Part shown: positions 7,657 to 15,585 of the stretch, in pieces | Layout of the letters: each line of letters opens with the position of its first letter | Position numbering within the stretch: the first letter of the stretch is position 1 | NCBI RefSeq assembly: GCF_900115345.1 | Contig: NZ_FOWC01000001.1 | Location: 1,240,001-1,304,000 of the forward strand | Length of the DNA: 64,000 nucleotides | Source: Amycolatopsis rubida | GTDB taxonomy: Bacteria > Actinomycetota > Actinomycetes > Mycobacteriales > Pseudonocardiaceae | Direction of reading: 5' to 3' | Notes under the pieces: model-generated | What the model saw: only the letters and a program-made list of their open reading frames with translations | The model's database searches: none | What the model was told of the DNA's origin: nothing | Made by a program: the position numbers and the translations under genes

Positions 7657-8397
7657 ATGGATCAGTTTTTCGACACTTTCCTCAACTGGACCTACATCTG
7701 GGAAGTTTTCCCGGACCTGCTCAGGACCGGCCTGCTGAACACCCTGATCCTGTCGGTGGCGGCGGCTATTATCGGGACCCTGCTCGGCATGGTGCTCGCG
7801 GTGATGGGCCTGTCCACCAAGCGCTGGCTGCGCTGGCCCGCGCGGGTGTACACGGACATTTTCCGTGGCCTGCCCGCGATCCTGACGATCCTCGTGATCG
7901 GCCAGGGCGTCGGCCTGCTCGCCCGTAGTGTGGTGGGGAACAACCCGTACCCGCTGGGCATCGCCGCGCTGAGCCTGATCGCCGCCGCCTACATCGGCGA
8001 GATCTTCCGGGCGGGCATCCAGAGCGTCGACAAAGGACAGCTGGAGGCGAGCCGCGCGCTCGGCATGAGTTACCCCAAGGCGATGCTGCTGGTGGTGATC
8101 CCGCAGGGCGTGCGGCGGGTGCTGCCCGCGCTGGTGAACCAGTTCATCGCGCTGGTGAAGGACTCGACCCTGGTGTACTTCCTCGGTTTCCTTACCTCGC
8201 AACGGGAACTGTTCCGCATCGGCCAGGACCTCGCGGCCAACACTGGCAACTTGTCGCCGCTGGTGGCCGCCGGGGTGGTCTACCTGGTGATCACCGTGCC
8301 GCTGACGCACCTGGTGAACTACATCGACAAGCGGCTGCAGACCGGTCGCAAGGTGACCGCGGAGAGCAACGAAATGCTCGCGGGTGGGACGGTATGA
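7657..8397 (+). CDS. Polar amino-acid ABC transporter permease
   Basis: A 246-residue HisMQ/GlnP-type inner-membrane permease with about five hydrophobic helices. The cytoplasmic EAA loop, which docks on the ATPase, reads EASRALGMSYPKAMLLVVIP; other family blocks are DIFRGLPAILTI and ALVKDSTLVYFLG. Only one permease gene is present, so it probably works as a homodimer. Its stop overlaps the ATPase start (ATGA, 8394-8397), consistent with stoichiometric coupling. The start ATG 7657 lies 4 bases after the second binding protein. Confidence 0.9.
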   Translation: MDQFFDTFLNWTYIWEVFPDLLRTGLLNTLILSVAAAIIGTLLGMVLAVMGLSTKRWLRWPARVYTDIFRGLPAILTILVIGQGVGLLARSVVGNNPYPLGIAALSLIAAAYIGEIFRAGIQSVDKGQLEASRALGMSYPKAMLLVVIPQGVRRVLPALVNQFIALVKDSTLVYFLGFLTSQRELFRIGQDLAANTGNLSPLVAAGVVYLVITVPLTHLVNYIDKRLQTGRKVTAESNEMLAGGTV

Positions 8398-9134
8398 GTA
8401 CAGCGATTCGTTCGTCTTCGGTGGAGCTGAAGGACATCCACGTCCGGTTCGGGACGCTGGAGGTCCTGCGCGGGGTGAACCTGAAGGTGCCGAGCGGCAG
8501 CACCACGTGCGTCATCGGCCCGTCCGGTTCCGGCAAGTCCACGTTGCTGCGCTGCGTGAACCGCTTGCAGGAGCCCGATAGCGGGGACCTGCTGCTGGAC
8601 GGGGAAAGCGTCATCTCCTCGGATCCGGACGCGTTGCGCCAGCGGGTGGGGATGGTGTTCCAGCACTTCAACCTGTTCGGACATCGTTCGGTGCTGGACA
8701 ACATCGTGCTCCCGCTGCGCAGCGTGCGCGGTCTGTCCAAAGAGGACGCGGCAGAGGTCGCCCGGACGCGCCTGGCGGAAGTCGGCCTAGCGGACAAGGC
8801 CCCGTACCGTCCGGCGGCGCTTTCCGGTGGTCAGCAACAGCGGGTGGCGATCGCTCGTGCGCTGGCGATGGAACCGGAAGTGATGCTCTTCGACGAGGCG
8901 ACGAGTGCGCTGGACCCAGAACTGGTGAAGGGCGTCCTGGACCTGATGGCTGGGCTGGCTTCGCGGGGTCTCACTCTGATCGTGGTGACGCACGAGATGG
9001 GGTTCGCCAGGAGCGTGGCCGACGAGGTCGCGTTCATGGACGCGGGGCGGATCGTGGAGCAGGGGACGCCGGAGCAGGTGTTCGAGGCTCCGGCTAGTCC
9101 TCGGTTGCAGCAGTTCTTGTCGCAGGTTTTGTGA
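8394..9134 (+). CDS. Polar amino-acid ABC transporter ATP-binding protein
   Basis: A 246-residue GlnQ/HisP-type ATPase. Walker A GPSGSGKST, Q-loop MVFQHFNLF, signature LSGGQQQR, Walker B VMLFDEATSALD and the switch His in VVTHEMGFA are all intact. It powers the permease encoded just upstream, with which it overlaps by 4 bases. Last gene of the four-gene operon 6067-9134; the next gene on the minus strand is a broken Nudix gene whose 3' end runs up to this stop. Confidence 0.93.
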   Translation: MSTAIRSSSVELKDIHVRFGTLEVLRGVNLKVPSGSTTCVIGPSGSGKSTLLRCVNRLQEPDSGDLLLDGESVISSDPDALRQRVGMVFQHFNLFGHRSVLDNIVLPLRSVRGLSKEDAAEVARTRLAEVGLADKAPYRPAALSGGQQQRVAIARALAMEPEVMLFDEATSALDPELVKGVLDLMAGLASRGLTLIVVTHEMGFARSVADEVAFMDAGRIVEQGTPEQVFEAPASPRLQQFLSQVL

Positions 9135-9590
9135 GGGGATGACCGTCTTCGCCGACACTGTCGCCGGTCCGCGCGGCTTGCCCGGGCAATCTGGAGCCGC
9201 CGGACCGGCGATGGTGTTGATCGCTGAGTGGCCTCGTCGATCGGCAGCAGGTGCACGGCCAGGATCTCCGGGTCGGTGAGGGCGCGGCGGGCGGTTTCCT
9301 TCGAAGATGAACGCGAGCCCATCCGGCATCCGGCCGTCGTCCGGTGCGTAGTCGATGGCCAGCAACGGGCCGAGCGGGCGCTCGATCCCGGTTTCCTCGG
9401 CTTGTTCCCAGCGCGCTGTGCGCCATGGCGGCTCGCCCGCGTCGCACACCCCGCCGGGTATGTCCCAGCTGTCCTTATCGGACGGCTCGACGAGCAGGAC
9501 GAGTCCGGTGTCGTCGCGAAGCAGGGTGCCTGCCGCCATCCGCTTCCGCGGCAGCGAGCGCACATATTCGTCGAACGGCAGCAGCTCCAC
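9135..9590 (-). pseudogene. Nudix hydrolase remnant (frameshifted)
   Basis: From GTG 9590 the frame reads a Nudix N-terminus (MELLPFDEYVRSLPRKR, then SWDIPGGVCDAGE) and the Nudix box GVCDAGE-x7-WEQAEETGI, where the expected REx is WEQ, so the Arg is lost. Near 9280-9295 the plausible continuation (ALTDPEILAVHLLPIDEA) moves to another frame, while the original frame becomes nonsense. The 3' end is undefined and runs toward the ABC ATPase stop. A sequencing error could explain the shift but not the altered Nudix box. Confidence 0.6.
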
Positions 9591-9676
9591 GGGTCCGCAG
9601 GGGTACCGGCGCGGCGACGGTCCGTGCGGGATCGTGCGCCCCAGTCGCCTTCGGGCGAGCAGGTACCGTAAATCCC

Positions 9677-10564
9677 ATGGGGACGATCTCGCGGCTCACC
9701 TACTACCCGGTCAAAGGCTGTGCCGGCACGACCGTCCAGTCCGCCGACGTGACCCCCGCCGGTCTCGCGCACGACCGCGAGTTCATCGTCACCGCGGCGG
9801 ACGGCGACTTCCGCAGCCAGCGCCGCTTCCCCGTCATGGCCGCCATCCGGCCCCGCCTCCTGGACGGCGGCACTCGCCTCGCCCTGTCCGCGCCGGGGAT
9901 CGAAGACCTGACCGTCGAGGTCCAGAAGGACGGCCAACGGCACCCCGCGTCCACCTTCAACTGGACCGGCGAGGGCGTCCACCAGGGTGCCGACGCCGCT
10001 GAGTGGTTCTCCATCGTGGTGGGTCAGCCGTCCGTGCTGCTCGGCGTCACCCCGGAGCATGACCGCGTCACGAGCGGTGAGACCCCGGGCACCGCGAGGT
10101 TCGCCGACGGCCACGCGATCCTGGTGATCTCCGAGTCCTCTTTGGACCACCTGAACGAACGGATCGCCGAGCGCGGCGGCAAACCGGTGCCCATGGATCG
10201 GTTCCGGCCCAATCTCGTGATCCGCGGCTGGGCGGAACCGCACGCCGAGGATTCGGTGCGCCGGATGGAAGCCGGCGGGGCCGAGTTCGCCTACGCGAAG
10301 CTGTGCGTCCGCTGCGCGGTGCCGATGGTCGACCAGGAAACCGGCAAGCGCTCCGGTCCGGAGCCGATTCGCTCGCTCGCGGCGTACCACCGCGACCCGG
10401 CGGGCGGCGTCCTCTTCGGTATGAAGGCGGCGGTGACCCGGCCCGGTCAGCTGGAGGTCGGCGACGAGGTGATGGTGCATTCCTCGGTCGGCCCGATCCG
10501 CAGCACCGAAGCCGCCGAACCGCCGTTGACCGCGACGGCCAGTTTGCCTGCCGAGTCGGTGTAG
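9677..10564 (+). CDS. MOSC domain-containing protein
   Basis: A 295-residue protein with an N-terminal MOSC beta-barrel (RLTYYPVKGCAGTTVQSADV, GLAHDREFIVTA) and a C-terminal MOSC domain. KLCVRCAVPMVDQETGKR holds the conserved Cys that binds molybdenum cofactor or sulfur in the mARC/YcbX class, and GDEVMV closes the domain. The likely role is Moco-dependent reduction of N-hydroxylated compounds, or sulfur transfer. ATG 9677 sits seven bases after TACCGT (9664-9669), a leaderless arrangement. The last ~30 residues lie beyond the domain and are antisense to the convergent gene's 3' end (118 nt overlap). Confidence 0.88.
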   Translation: MGTISRLTYYPVKGCAGTTVQSADVTPAGLAHDREFIVTAADGDFRSQRRFPVMAAIRPRLLDGGTRLALSAPGIEDLTVEVQKDGQRHPASTFNWTGEGVHQGADAAEWFSIVVGQPSVLLGVTPEHDRVTSGETPGTARFADGHAILVISESSLDHLNERIAERGGKPVPMDRFRPNLVIRGWAEPHAEDSVRRMEAGGAEFAYAKLCVRCAVPMVDQETGKRSGPEPIRSLAAYHRDPAGGVLFGMKAAVTRPGQLEVGDEVMVHSSVGPIRSTEAAEPPLTATASLPAESV

Positions 10565-11241
10565 ACGAGGTTCGCGCCACGCGGCACGTCGGCGAAGGTC
10601 CGGCCGATCGTGGCGGACACCGCGACGTGCTCGCTGTGCACGGTCACCGCACCGGCCAACCCGGTTAGTTCGAGGTCGGCGGGGGCGGCGGCGAGCTGGA
10701 CGTTGCCGAAGTGGTCGACGGTCAGCACGTCCGACACGAGCTTGCCCGGGAACGCTGCGATCAGCGGTTCTGGCAGTCGCACCAGGTCGCGGATCGCGGG
10801 GCCGAAGGAGCCGGGGTGTGCGCCGAGAGCGAGCTTCGCAGCGACAGGGGCGAAGATGTCGCGGCCGTGAAAGGTCGCGGACGTCGGCGTGCGCACGTCG
10901 ATCACGTACGCCGCGTACACGCCGCCTAGCGCCTCTGCGGCGGGTAGGAGCAGACCGTTGTCCGGGCCGACCAGGATGCCGTGCGTCGCGACGACCACGA
11001 TGCCGCGACGCGCAGTGCCGACGCCTGGGTCGACGACAGCGAGGTGTACGGCCTCAGGCAGCGACGGCACGGTCTGCGCGAGCACTGCCGCGCCTGAGCG
11101 CACCTGCTGCGGCGGTACGAGATGAGTCACGTCGAGAACACGTACGTCGGGCGCGATGCCGGCGATGACCCCGTGGCAGGCGGCCACGAAGCCGTCGTGC
11201 AGCCCGTAATCGGAGGTGAACGAAATCCAGCGGTAGGCCAT
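10447..11241 (-). CDS. S-adenosyl-L-methionine hydroxide adenosyltransferase family protein
   Basis: A 264-residue SAM_adeno_trans (PF01887, DUF62) enzyme, which uses water to convert SAM to adenosine and methionine; relatives are the fluorinase and chlorinase. Family blocks: SFTSDYGLHDGFVAACHG, DVTHLVPPQ, VVDPGVGTARRGI, GPDNGLLLPA, FHGRDIFAPVAA and the C-terminal LAVAVNGGSAASVL. ATG 11241 follows GCAGG; an in-frame start 12 bases upstream is less likely. Its 3' end overlaps the MOSC gene by 118 bases, and both ends contain conserved family sequence, so the overlap looks genuine. Divergent from purC. Confidence 0.9.
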   Translation of the reverse strand: MAYRWISFTSDYGLHDGFVAACHGVIAGIAPDVRVLDVTHLVPPQQVRSGAAVLAQTVPSLPEAVHLAVVDPGVGTARRGIVVVATHGILVGPDNGLLLPAAEALGGVYAAYVIDVRTPTSATFHGRDIFAPVAAKLALGAHPGSFGPAIRDLVRLPEPLIAAFPGKLVSDVLTVDHFGNVQLAAAPADLELTGLAGAVTVHSEHVAVSATIGRTFADVPRGANLVYTDSAGKLAVAVNGGSAASVLRIGPTEECTITSSPTSS

Positions 11242-11288
11242 GACCTGCATCATCCTCGCTGTAGCGGTGCTCGGGTTAGGGTGCAGCA

Positions 11289-12170
11289 GTGACGACGCTC
11301 GCCGATTACCCGAAGATCGCCGCCGGAAAAGTCCGGGACCTGTATGCGGTCGGGGACGACCACCTGCTGCTGGTCACCTCGGATCGCATCTCCGCTTATG
11401 ACTTCATCCTGGACCCGCCCATCCCCGACAAGGGCCGCGTGCTCACGGCGATGAGCGTGTTCTGGTTTGAGCAGTTGTCGGACCTGGTCCCGAACCATCT
11501 TGTCGCGTACGACGACCCGCGCATCCCTGCCGAGGTACGCGGGCGCGCGCTGCTAGTACGCCGCCTCGACATGCTTCCGGTCGAAGCTGTCGCACGCGGG
11601 TACCTCACGGGGTCCGGTTATTCGGACTATCAGCGTACGGGCGCAGTGTGCGGCGTAGAGCTGCCCGAAGGGCTCGTCGAGGCATCGAAGCTGCCGTCGC
11701 CGATCTTCACGCCAGCGACGAAGGCGGCGTTCGGCGAGCACGACGAGAACGTTTCGTTCGACGCAGTGGTCGCGACTATCGGCGCGAAGCGCGCGGAGGA
11801 GCTACGCGAGGCGACGCTCGCGGTGTACCACCGTGGCGCGGAAGTGGCGGCGAAGCGCGGAATCCTGCTGGCGGACACGAAGTTCGAGTTCGGCGTGGAC
11901 GAGACGGGCGCGCTGGTGCTGGCGGACGAAGTGCTGACGCCGGATTCGTCGCGGTACTGGCCGGCGGAGGGGTACGAGCCGGGAAGGGTGCAGCCGTCGT
12001 TCGACAAGCAGTACGTGCGCAATTGGCTGACGGGACCGGAGTCGGGCTGGGACAGGGCGTCGAACGTACAGCCGCCGCCGTTGCCGAGTGAAGTGGTGGA
12101 GGCGACGAGGGGAAGGTATGTGGAGGCGTACGAGAGGATGACGGGGTTGTCGCTGGAGGACTGGATGTAG
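11289..12170 (+). CDS. purC: Phosphoribosylaminoimidazole-succinocarboxamide synthase (SAICAR synthetase)
   Basis: A 293-residue enzyme that joins aspartate to CAIR using ATP in purine synthesis. Conserved blocks include [59 protein letters not shown] and [10 protein letters not shown] with the terminal [14 protein letters not shown] 11289 lies six bases after TAGGGT (11277-11282), so the message is probably leaderless. In its second half and in the next gene, synonymous codons such as GTA, GGA, AGG and CTA are unusually common for this genome. Confidence 0.96.
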   Translation: MTTLADYPKIAAGKVRDLYAVGDDHLLLVTSDRISAYDFILDPPIPDKGRVLTAMSVFWFEQLSDLVPNHLVAYDDPRIPAEVRGRALLVRRLDMLPVEAVARGYLTGSGYSDYQRTGAVCGVELPEGLVEASKLPSPIFTPATKAAFGEHDENVSFDAVVATIGAKRAEELREATLAVYHRGAEVAAKRGILLADTKFEFGVDETGALVLADEVLTPDSSRYWPAEGYEPGRVQPSFDKQYVRNWLTGPESGWDRASNVQPPPLPSEVVEATRGRYVEAYERMTGLSLEDWM

Positions 12171-12231
12171 CAGGGGAAGGCCCAGGGAGAGAACCCCGAA
12201 AACTGTCGGCACCCCCTGACAGACTGCAACC

Positions 12232-13053
12232 ATGACCACACCGTACGCAACACCGCGCGCGAGGGCATTGGGCCTGGAGTTACGCGCGGCGCGGGAGAGA
12301 AGAAGACTGGGTGTAAGAGAGTTGGCCCGGTTGCTGGGGATGACGCCTGGTTTCGTGACGAACTGGGAAAGAGGACTGCGGCTGCCGAAGCCGGAGGACA
12401 TCGGAGCGGTCCTGGCGCACTGCAGGGTGATCGGGCCGGATCGCAGGCGAATAGTGGAGATGGCGCGAGGAGCGCGAGAGCAGGACTGGATAGACAGCGG
12501 CGGAGAAGAGCCGTACCTGGAGTGGGAACGCACGGCGGAGGCAGTGTTCGGCTGGGAGCCGGAAGTAGTGCCGCCGCTGTTGCAGACGAGCGGATATGCA
12601 CGAGCGCTGTTGTCGAGTGCTTCGGGCGTTGTCGCGGACGAAGTGGACGCGCGGGTAATCGAGAGGTTGTCGCGGCGAGCGGTGCTCGATTCGGGCACGC
12701 GGTGTGTGCTGGTGCTGGGGGAAACGGCGCTGCACAAGAGGATCGGTGGCGCGGAAGCGATGGCGGAGCAGCTGTGGCACCTGCGCGAGCGGCTGACGGA
12801 AGGCAAGGTCGAGGTGCGAGTGGTCCCGGCGGACCGTCGTCCCGATCTGGGCAGGGCGTTCACAATTTTTGATTTCGAGGACCTGCCCTCGATCGTCCAC
12901 GAGCGGTTGCTGCGGGAAAGCGCGAGCAGTTCGAGTCCCGCGCGAGTGGCGAAATACCGTGAGGTAGCGGAAACGTTGCTGGAGCTGGCCTTGCCGAAGC
13001 CCGAGACGGACGCCCTGCTGGAGTCCGCGCTTCGGAAATTGTCGGTGCCGTAG
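12232..13053 (+). CDS. Helix-turn-helix (XRE/DUF5753) regulator with atypical codons
   Basis: A 273-residue protein with an N-terminal XRE helix-turn-helix (ELARLLGMTPGFVTNWERGL, residues ~31-50) and a C-terminal DUF5753 (Scr1-like) domain (VVPPLLQTSGYARALL, VLVLGETALHKRIGG, VRVVPADRRPDL). Such proteins are actinobacterial developmental or antibiotic regulators often paired with a DUF397 gene; none is adjacent here. Codon 17 is TTA (12280-12282) and AGA occurs at codons 23, 24, 25, 29 and 47, rare choices at this GC content. ATG 12232 follows CAGACT by six bases. The target is unknown. Confidence 0.85.
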   Translation: MTTPYATPRARALGLELRAARERRRLGVRELARLLGMTPGFVTNWERGLRLPKPEDIGAVLAHCRVIGPDRRRIVEMARGAREQDWIDSGGEEPYLEWERTAEAVFGWEPEVVPPLLQTSGYARALLSSASGVVADEVDARVIERLSRRAVLDSGTRCVLVLGETALHKRIGGAEAMAEQLWHLRERLTEGKVEVRVVPADRRPDLGRAFTIFDFEDLPSIVHERLLRESASSSSPARVAKYREVAETLLELALPKPETDALLESALRKLSVP

Positions 13054-13083
13054 GGCAGAGTGGGTTCCGGTGAAAGGAGCGGC

Positions 13084-13920
13084 ATGAGCCGAGCTTTGGT
13101 GTTGGGCGGCGGTGGCGTCGCCGGGATCGCGTGGGCGACCGGTTTGCTGACCGGGCTGGCGGAAGCGGGCCAGGACGTGACCGATGCCGACGTGCTGATC
13201 GGCACGTCGGCGGGCGCGGCGGTGGCGGCACAGCTGGGCAGCGGATTGCCGCTGCCGCAGTTGTACGCGCGGCAAACCGATCCGGCCCGGCAAGCGGCGG
13301 AGATCGCGGCCGAGTTCGACCCGGAAAAGTTCGGCGAGGAGTTCGCCGCGGTGCTGGCCGACGGCGGCACCGCGGCGGAAATCCGCCGGGCGATGGGGAA
13401 GTATGCCCTGGCCGCGGAAACCGTCCCGGAACCGCGACGGCGCGCGGTGATCGAATCCCGCCTGCCGTCCCACGAGTGGCCTGCGCGTGCGGTGAAAATC
13501 GTTGCGGTGGAAGCGGAAACCGGTGAACCATCGGTGTTCGACAGCTCGTCCGGCGTCTCGCTGGTCGCCGCGGTGGAGGCAAGCTGCGCGGTGCCCGGCA
13601 TCTGGCCGGCGGTGCCAATCAACGGCGGGTGGTACGTCGACGGCGGCGTCCGCTCCTCCGCGAATGCCGACTACGCAACAGGTTTCGCCCAGGTGACAGT
13701 GGTCGTCCCGATGGGCGCGGCGGAGGCATTCCCGGTGGAGCGGCCGTTCGATCAGGTGCTGGCGGACCTGCGCTCGGCAGGCGCGAAGGTGGCGGTACTG
13801 GAACCAGACGAGGCATCGGTCACGGCGATCGGCCCGAACCCGCTGAACCCGGAAACCCGATCCACCGCCGCGGCGGCGGGGTTGGCACAGGGACAACGGG
13901 GAGGGGTGGTGTGGGAGTGA
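13084..13920 (+). CDS. Patatin-like phospholipase family protein
   Basis: A 278-residue serine acyl hydrolase of the RssA/YjjU type. The oxyanion loop LVLGGGGVAGIAWA, nucleophile elbow GTSAG (Ser about residue 43) and catalytic Asp in VDGGVRS form the Ser-Asp dyad of the family. ATG 13084 follows AAGGAG (13074-13079). The first visible feature after its stop is the tandem-repeat patch. No signal peptide is visible, so it probably acts in the cytoplasm on lipid or ester substrates that cannot be named. Confidence 0.88.
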   Translation: MSRALVLGGGGVAGIAWATGLLTGLAEAGQDVTDADVLIGTSAGAAVAAQLGSGLPLPQLYARQTDPARQAAEIAAEFDPEKFGEEFAAVLADGGTAAEIRRAMGKYALAAETVPEPRRRAVIESRLPSHEWPARAVKIVAVEAETGEPSVFDSSSGVSLVAAVEASCAVPGIWPAVPINGGWYVDGGVRSSANADYATGFAQVTVVVPMGAAEAFPVERPFDQVLADLRSAGAKVAVLEPDEASVTAIGPNPLNPETRSTAAAAGLAQGQRGGVVWE

Positions 13921-13939
13921 GGTCAATGCGCCACCAGGC

Positions 13940-14355
13940 GGCTGGTTGCTGACCCAGCCGTTCTTCGGTTCGGGTTGGGTGTTGGCCTTGGCGGGTCGTT
14001 CTTCGGTTCGGGTTGGGTGTTGGCCTTGGCGGGTCGTTCTTCGGTTCGGGCTGGTTGCTGACCCCGGCAGGCCATTCCCGGTTCGGGCTGGTTGCTGCCG
14101 GTTTCGAATCGGCGTGGTGCCTGAGCTGGGCTGGCCATCGGCGGGTTGCCGGTTCCGGCGAGGGTTGGCTTGCCGTGGGTTTGAGGCGTGGGCGGAGCCT
14201 TCGCTGGGTGGACTCTGCCTGCGAGCTGCCGGTTCCGGCGCGGGCTAGTTGCTGCTGGTTTCGGGTCGGCGCGGAGCCTGAGGTCGGCGGGTTGCCTGCC
14301 GTTGCCACTTCCGGCGGGGCTGGTAGCTGCCAGTTCCAGGTCGGCGCGCAGGCCG
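13940..14355. repeat. Minisatellite-like tandem and degenerate repeats in a gene-free stretch
   Basis: Two identical adjacent 38-base units occupy 13961-13998 and 13999-14036, and a third copy begins at 14037 (first 14 bases identical) before diverging. GGCTGGTTGCTGACCC occurs at 13940 and again near 14050, and looser copies of GGTTCGGGCTGGTTGCTG-like sequence continue to about 14355. The 38-base period is not a multiple of three, so the array cannot preserve a reading frame. The whole 13921-14618 interval shows no credible gene; 14356-14618 holds nothing recognisable besides the promoter of the FMN reductase. Confidence 0.8.
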
Positions 14356-14618
14356 CATCCGGCTGACTTTCGCCGAGTCCTGCCAGTGTCGGAGCGGACT
14401 TGTCGGCTCCAGGCCGCTCCGGAGTCGGCACTCCGCGATGGCGACCTGATTCGCCGTCAATCGTTCACCGCCAAGCTCGGCACGTCCGGGAAGCGCGTCC
14501 GGGCCGGCGCGGCCGGGGTTGGGCGGCGATTGTGTTCGCGGGATAACGGCGGGTGAAAGTCAGGAGCGCCTCGAAAAGGCGACCCTGCGACACCCGCCGC
14601 GCTGGCACACTGGGCTTC

Positions 14619-15149
14619 GTGCTTCTGCTCATCAGCGGCAGTCTGCGGGCCGGTTCGGTCAATGCGGCTGTCATAACGACCGCGGCCGGCTTCGCGGCGT
14701 CCACTGTGTACGGTGGCCTCGACGGGTTGCCGCACTTCAATCCGGACTGCGATCGGGATCCGTTGCCCGTTGAGGTCGTGGCGTTGCGGGAAGCGATCGC
14801 GGCGGCGGACGGTGTCCTGTTCTGCACCCCGGAGTACGCCGGCGGCCTGCCGGGTTCCTTCAAGAACCTGCTCGACTGGACCATCGGCGGCGGCGAGATG
14901 TACGGCAAACCTGTCGCGTGGATCAACGCGTCTTCGGTCGCCGCGCCGACTGGGGGCGCGGACGCGCACGACTCTCTCCGCAAGACTCTCACCTACGCGG
15001 GCACCCGCATCGTCGACGACGCTTGTGCGCGGATTCCGACTCCTCGCCAAGCTGTCGAGAACGGGACCCTCATCGACCCCGACCTGCGGGGGCGGGTCGC
15101 GGTCGCGGTGCGGCGGCTCGTGGAGGCCGCCAAACCGGTCAATCCGTGA
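14619..15149 (+). CDS. NADPH-dependent FMN reductase family protein
   Basis: A 176-residue flavodoxin-like oxidoreductase. The FMN phosphate loop ISGSLRAGSVNAAV begins at residue 5 and PEYAGGLPGSFKNLLDW is the family's isoalloxazine loop. It probably reduces FMN, quinones or azo compounds with NADPH. GTG 14619 is seven bases after CACACT, a leaderless-like arrangement, and extending further upstream only adds unrelated arginine-rich residues. The last 11 bases overlap the convergent gene. Confidence 0.88.
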   Translation: MLLLISGSLRAGSVNAAVITTAAGFAASTVYGGLDGLPHFNPDCDRDPLPVEVVALREAIAAADGVLFCTPEYAGGLPGSFKNLLDWTIGGGEMYGKPVAWINASSVAAPTGGADAHDSLRKTLTYAGTRIVDDACARIPTPRQAVENGTLIDPDLRGRVAVAVRRLVEAAKPVNP

Positions 15150-15522
15150 GTCGCTGAGCCCAGTCGAGAAAACTGTCCCGCTCGGCACCGGTCAATACCG
15201 CGGCGGGCGGGGTGTTCGGAAGGGCTAGCACTACGGCGTCCTTCGGCAGGTCGCGAACCTGTTCTTCGGCAAGGGAAGTCGGCGCCGCCGCCGAAGCCCG
15301 GAACAGGAAGGCCAGCGGTCCGGACCCCGAAGACTCCACGATTTCGACGCGGCCGCGGCCGAAATCCCGCAGTTCCCTGGGCAAAACAGCGGCCTGCACG
15401 GAACCTGCGGACAGAACGATCACGGGCCGCGTTTTCCCCGGGATGGAGCCTGGTTCGGCGCGTAATCCGCTGCCTTCCCAGGGTATTGCCGGAACAGCGG
15501 ATTTCCGTCGCCACAGGGCCAT
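15139..15522 (-). CDS. Conserved hypothetical protein
   Basis: A 127-residue protein I do not recognise. The middle reads PGKTRPVIVLSAGSVQAAV, faintly like the RPV-hydrophobic strand of MazF/PemK-fold toxins, but the rest does not support that family, and the C-terminus has a short helix-like ERDSFLDWAQRL. ATG 15522 follows TAGTCT (complement of 15530-15535) by seven bases, so it is probably leaderless. It converges on the FMN reductase with an 11-base overlap and diverges from the methyltransferase. Confidence 0.55.
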   Translation of the reverse strand: MALWRRKSAVPAIPWEGSGLRAEPGSIPGKTRPVIVLSAGSVQAAVLPRELRDFGRGRVEIVESSGSGPLAFLFRASAAAPTSLAEEQVRDLPKDAVVLALPNTPPAAVLTGAERDSFLDWAQRLTD

Positions 15523-15585
15523 GGGGCGCAGACTAGCGCGAAAATCGGTGGCACTGCGGCATTTGCCCGGTTATCGTCCGCAAGC

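Noticed and set aside
13923..14431. Pro/Asn-rich frames on the minus strand of the repeat patch as a repetitive protein
   Set aside because: The 38-base unit shifts frame at each copy, so no consistent protein repeat can be encoded.
15139..15522. MazF/PemK toxin
   Set aside because: Only one strand (KTRPVIVLS) is reminiscent; other toxin motifs and an antitoxin gene are missing.
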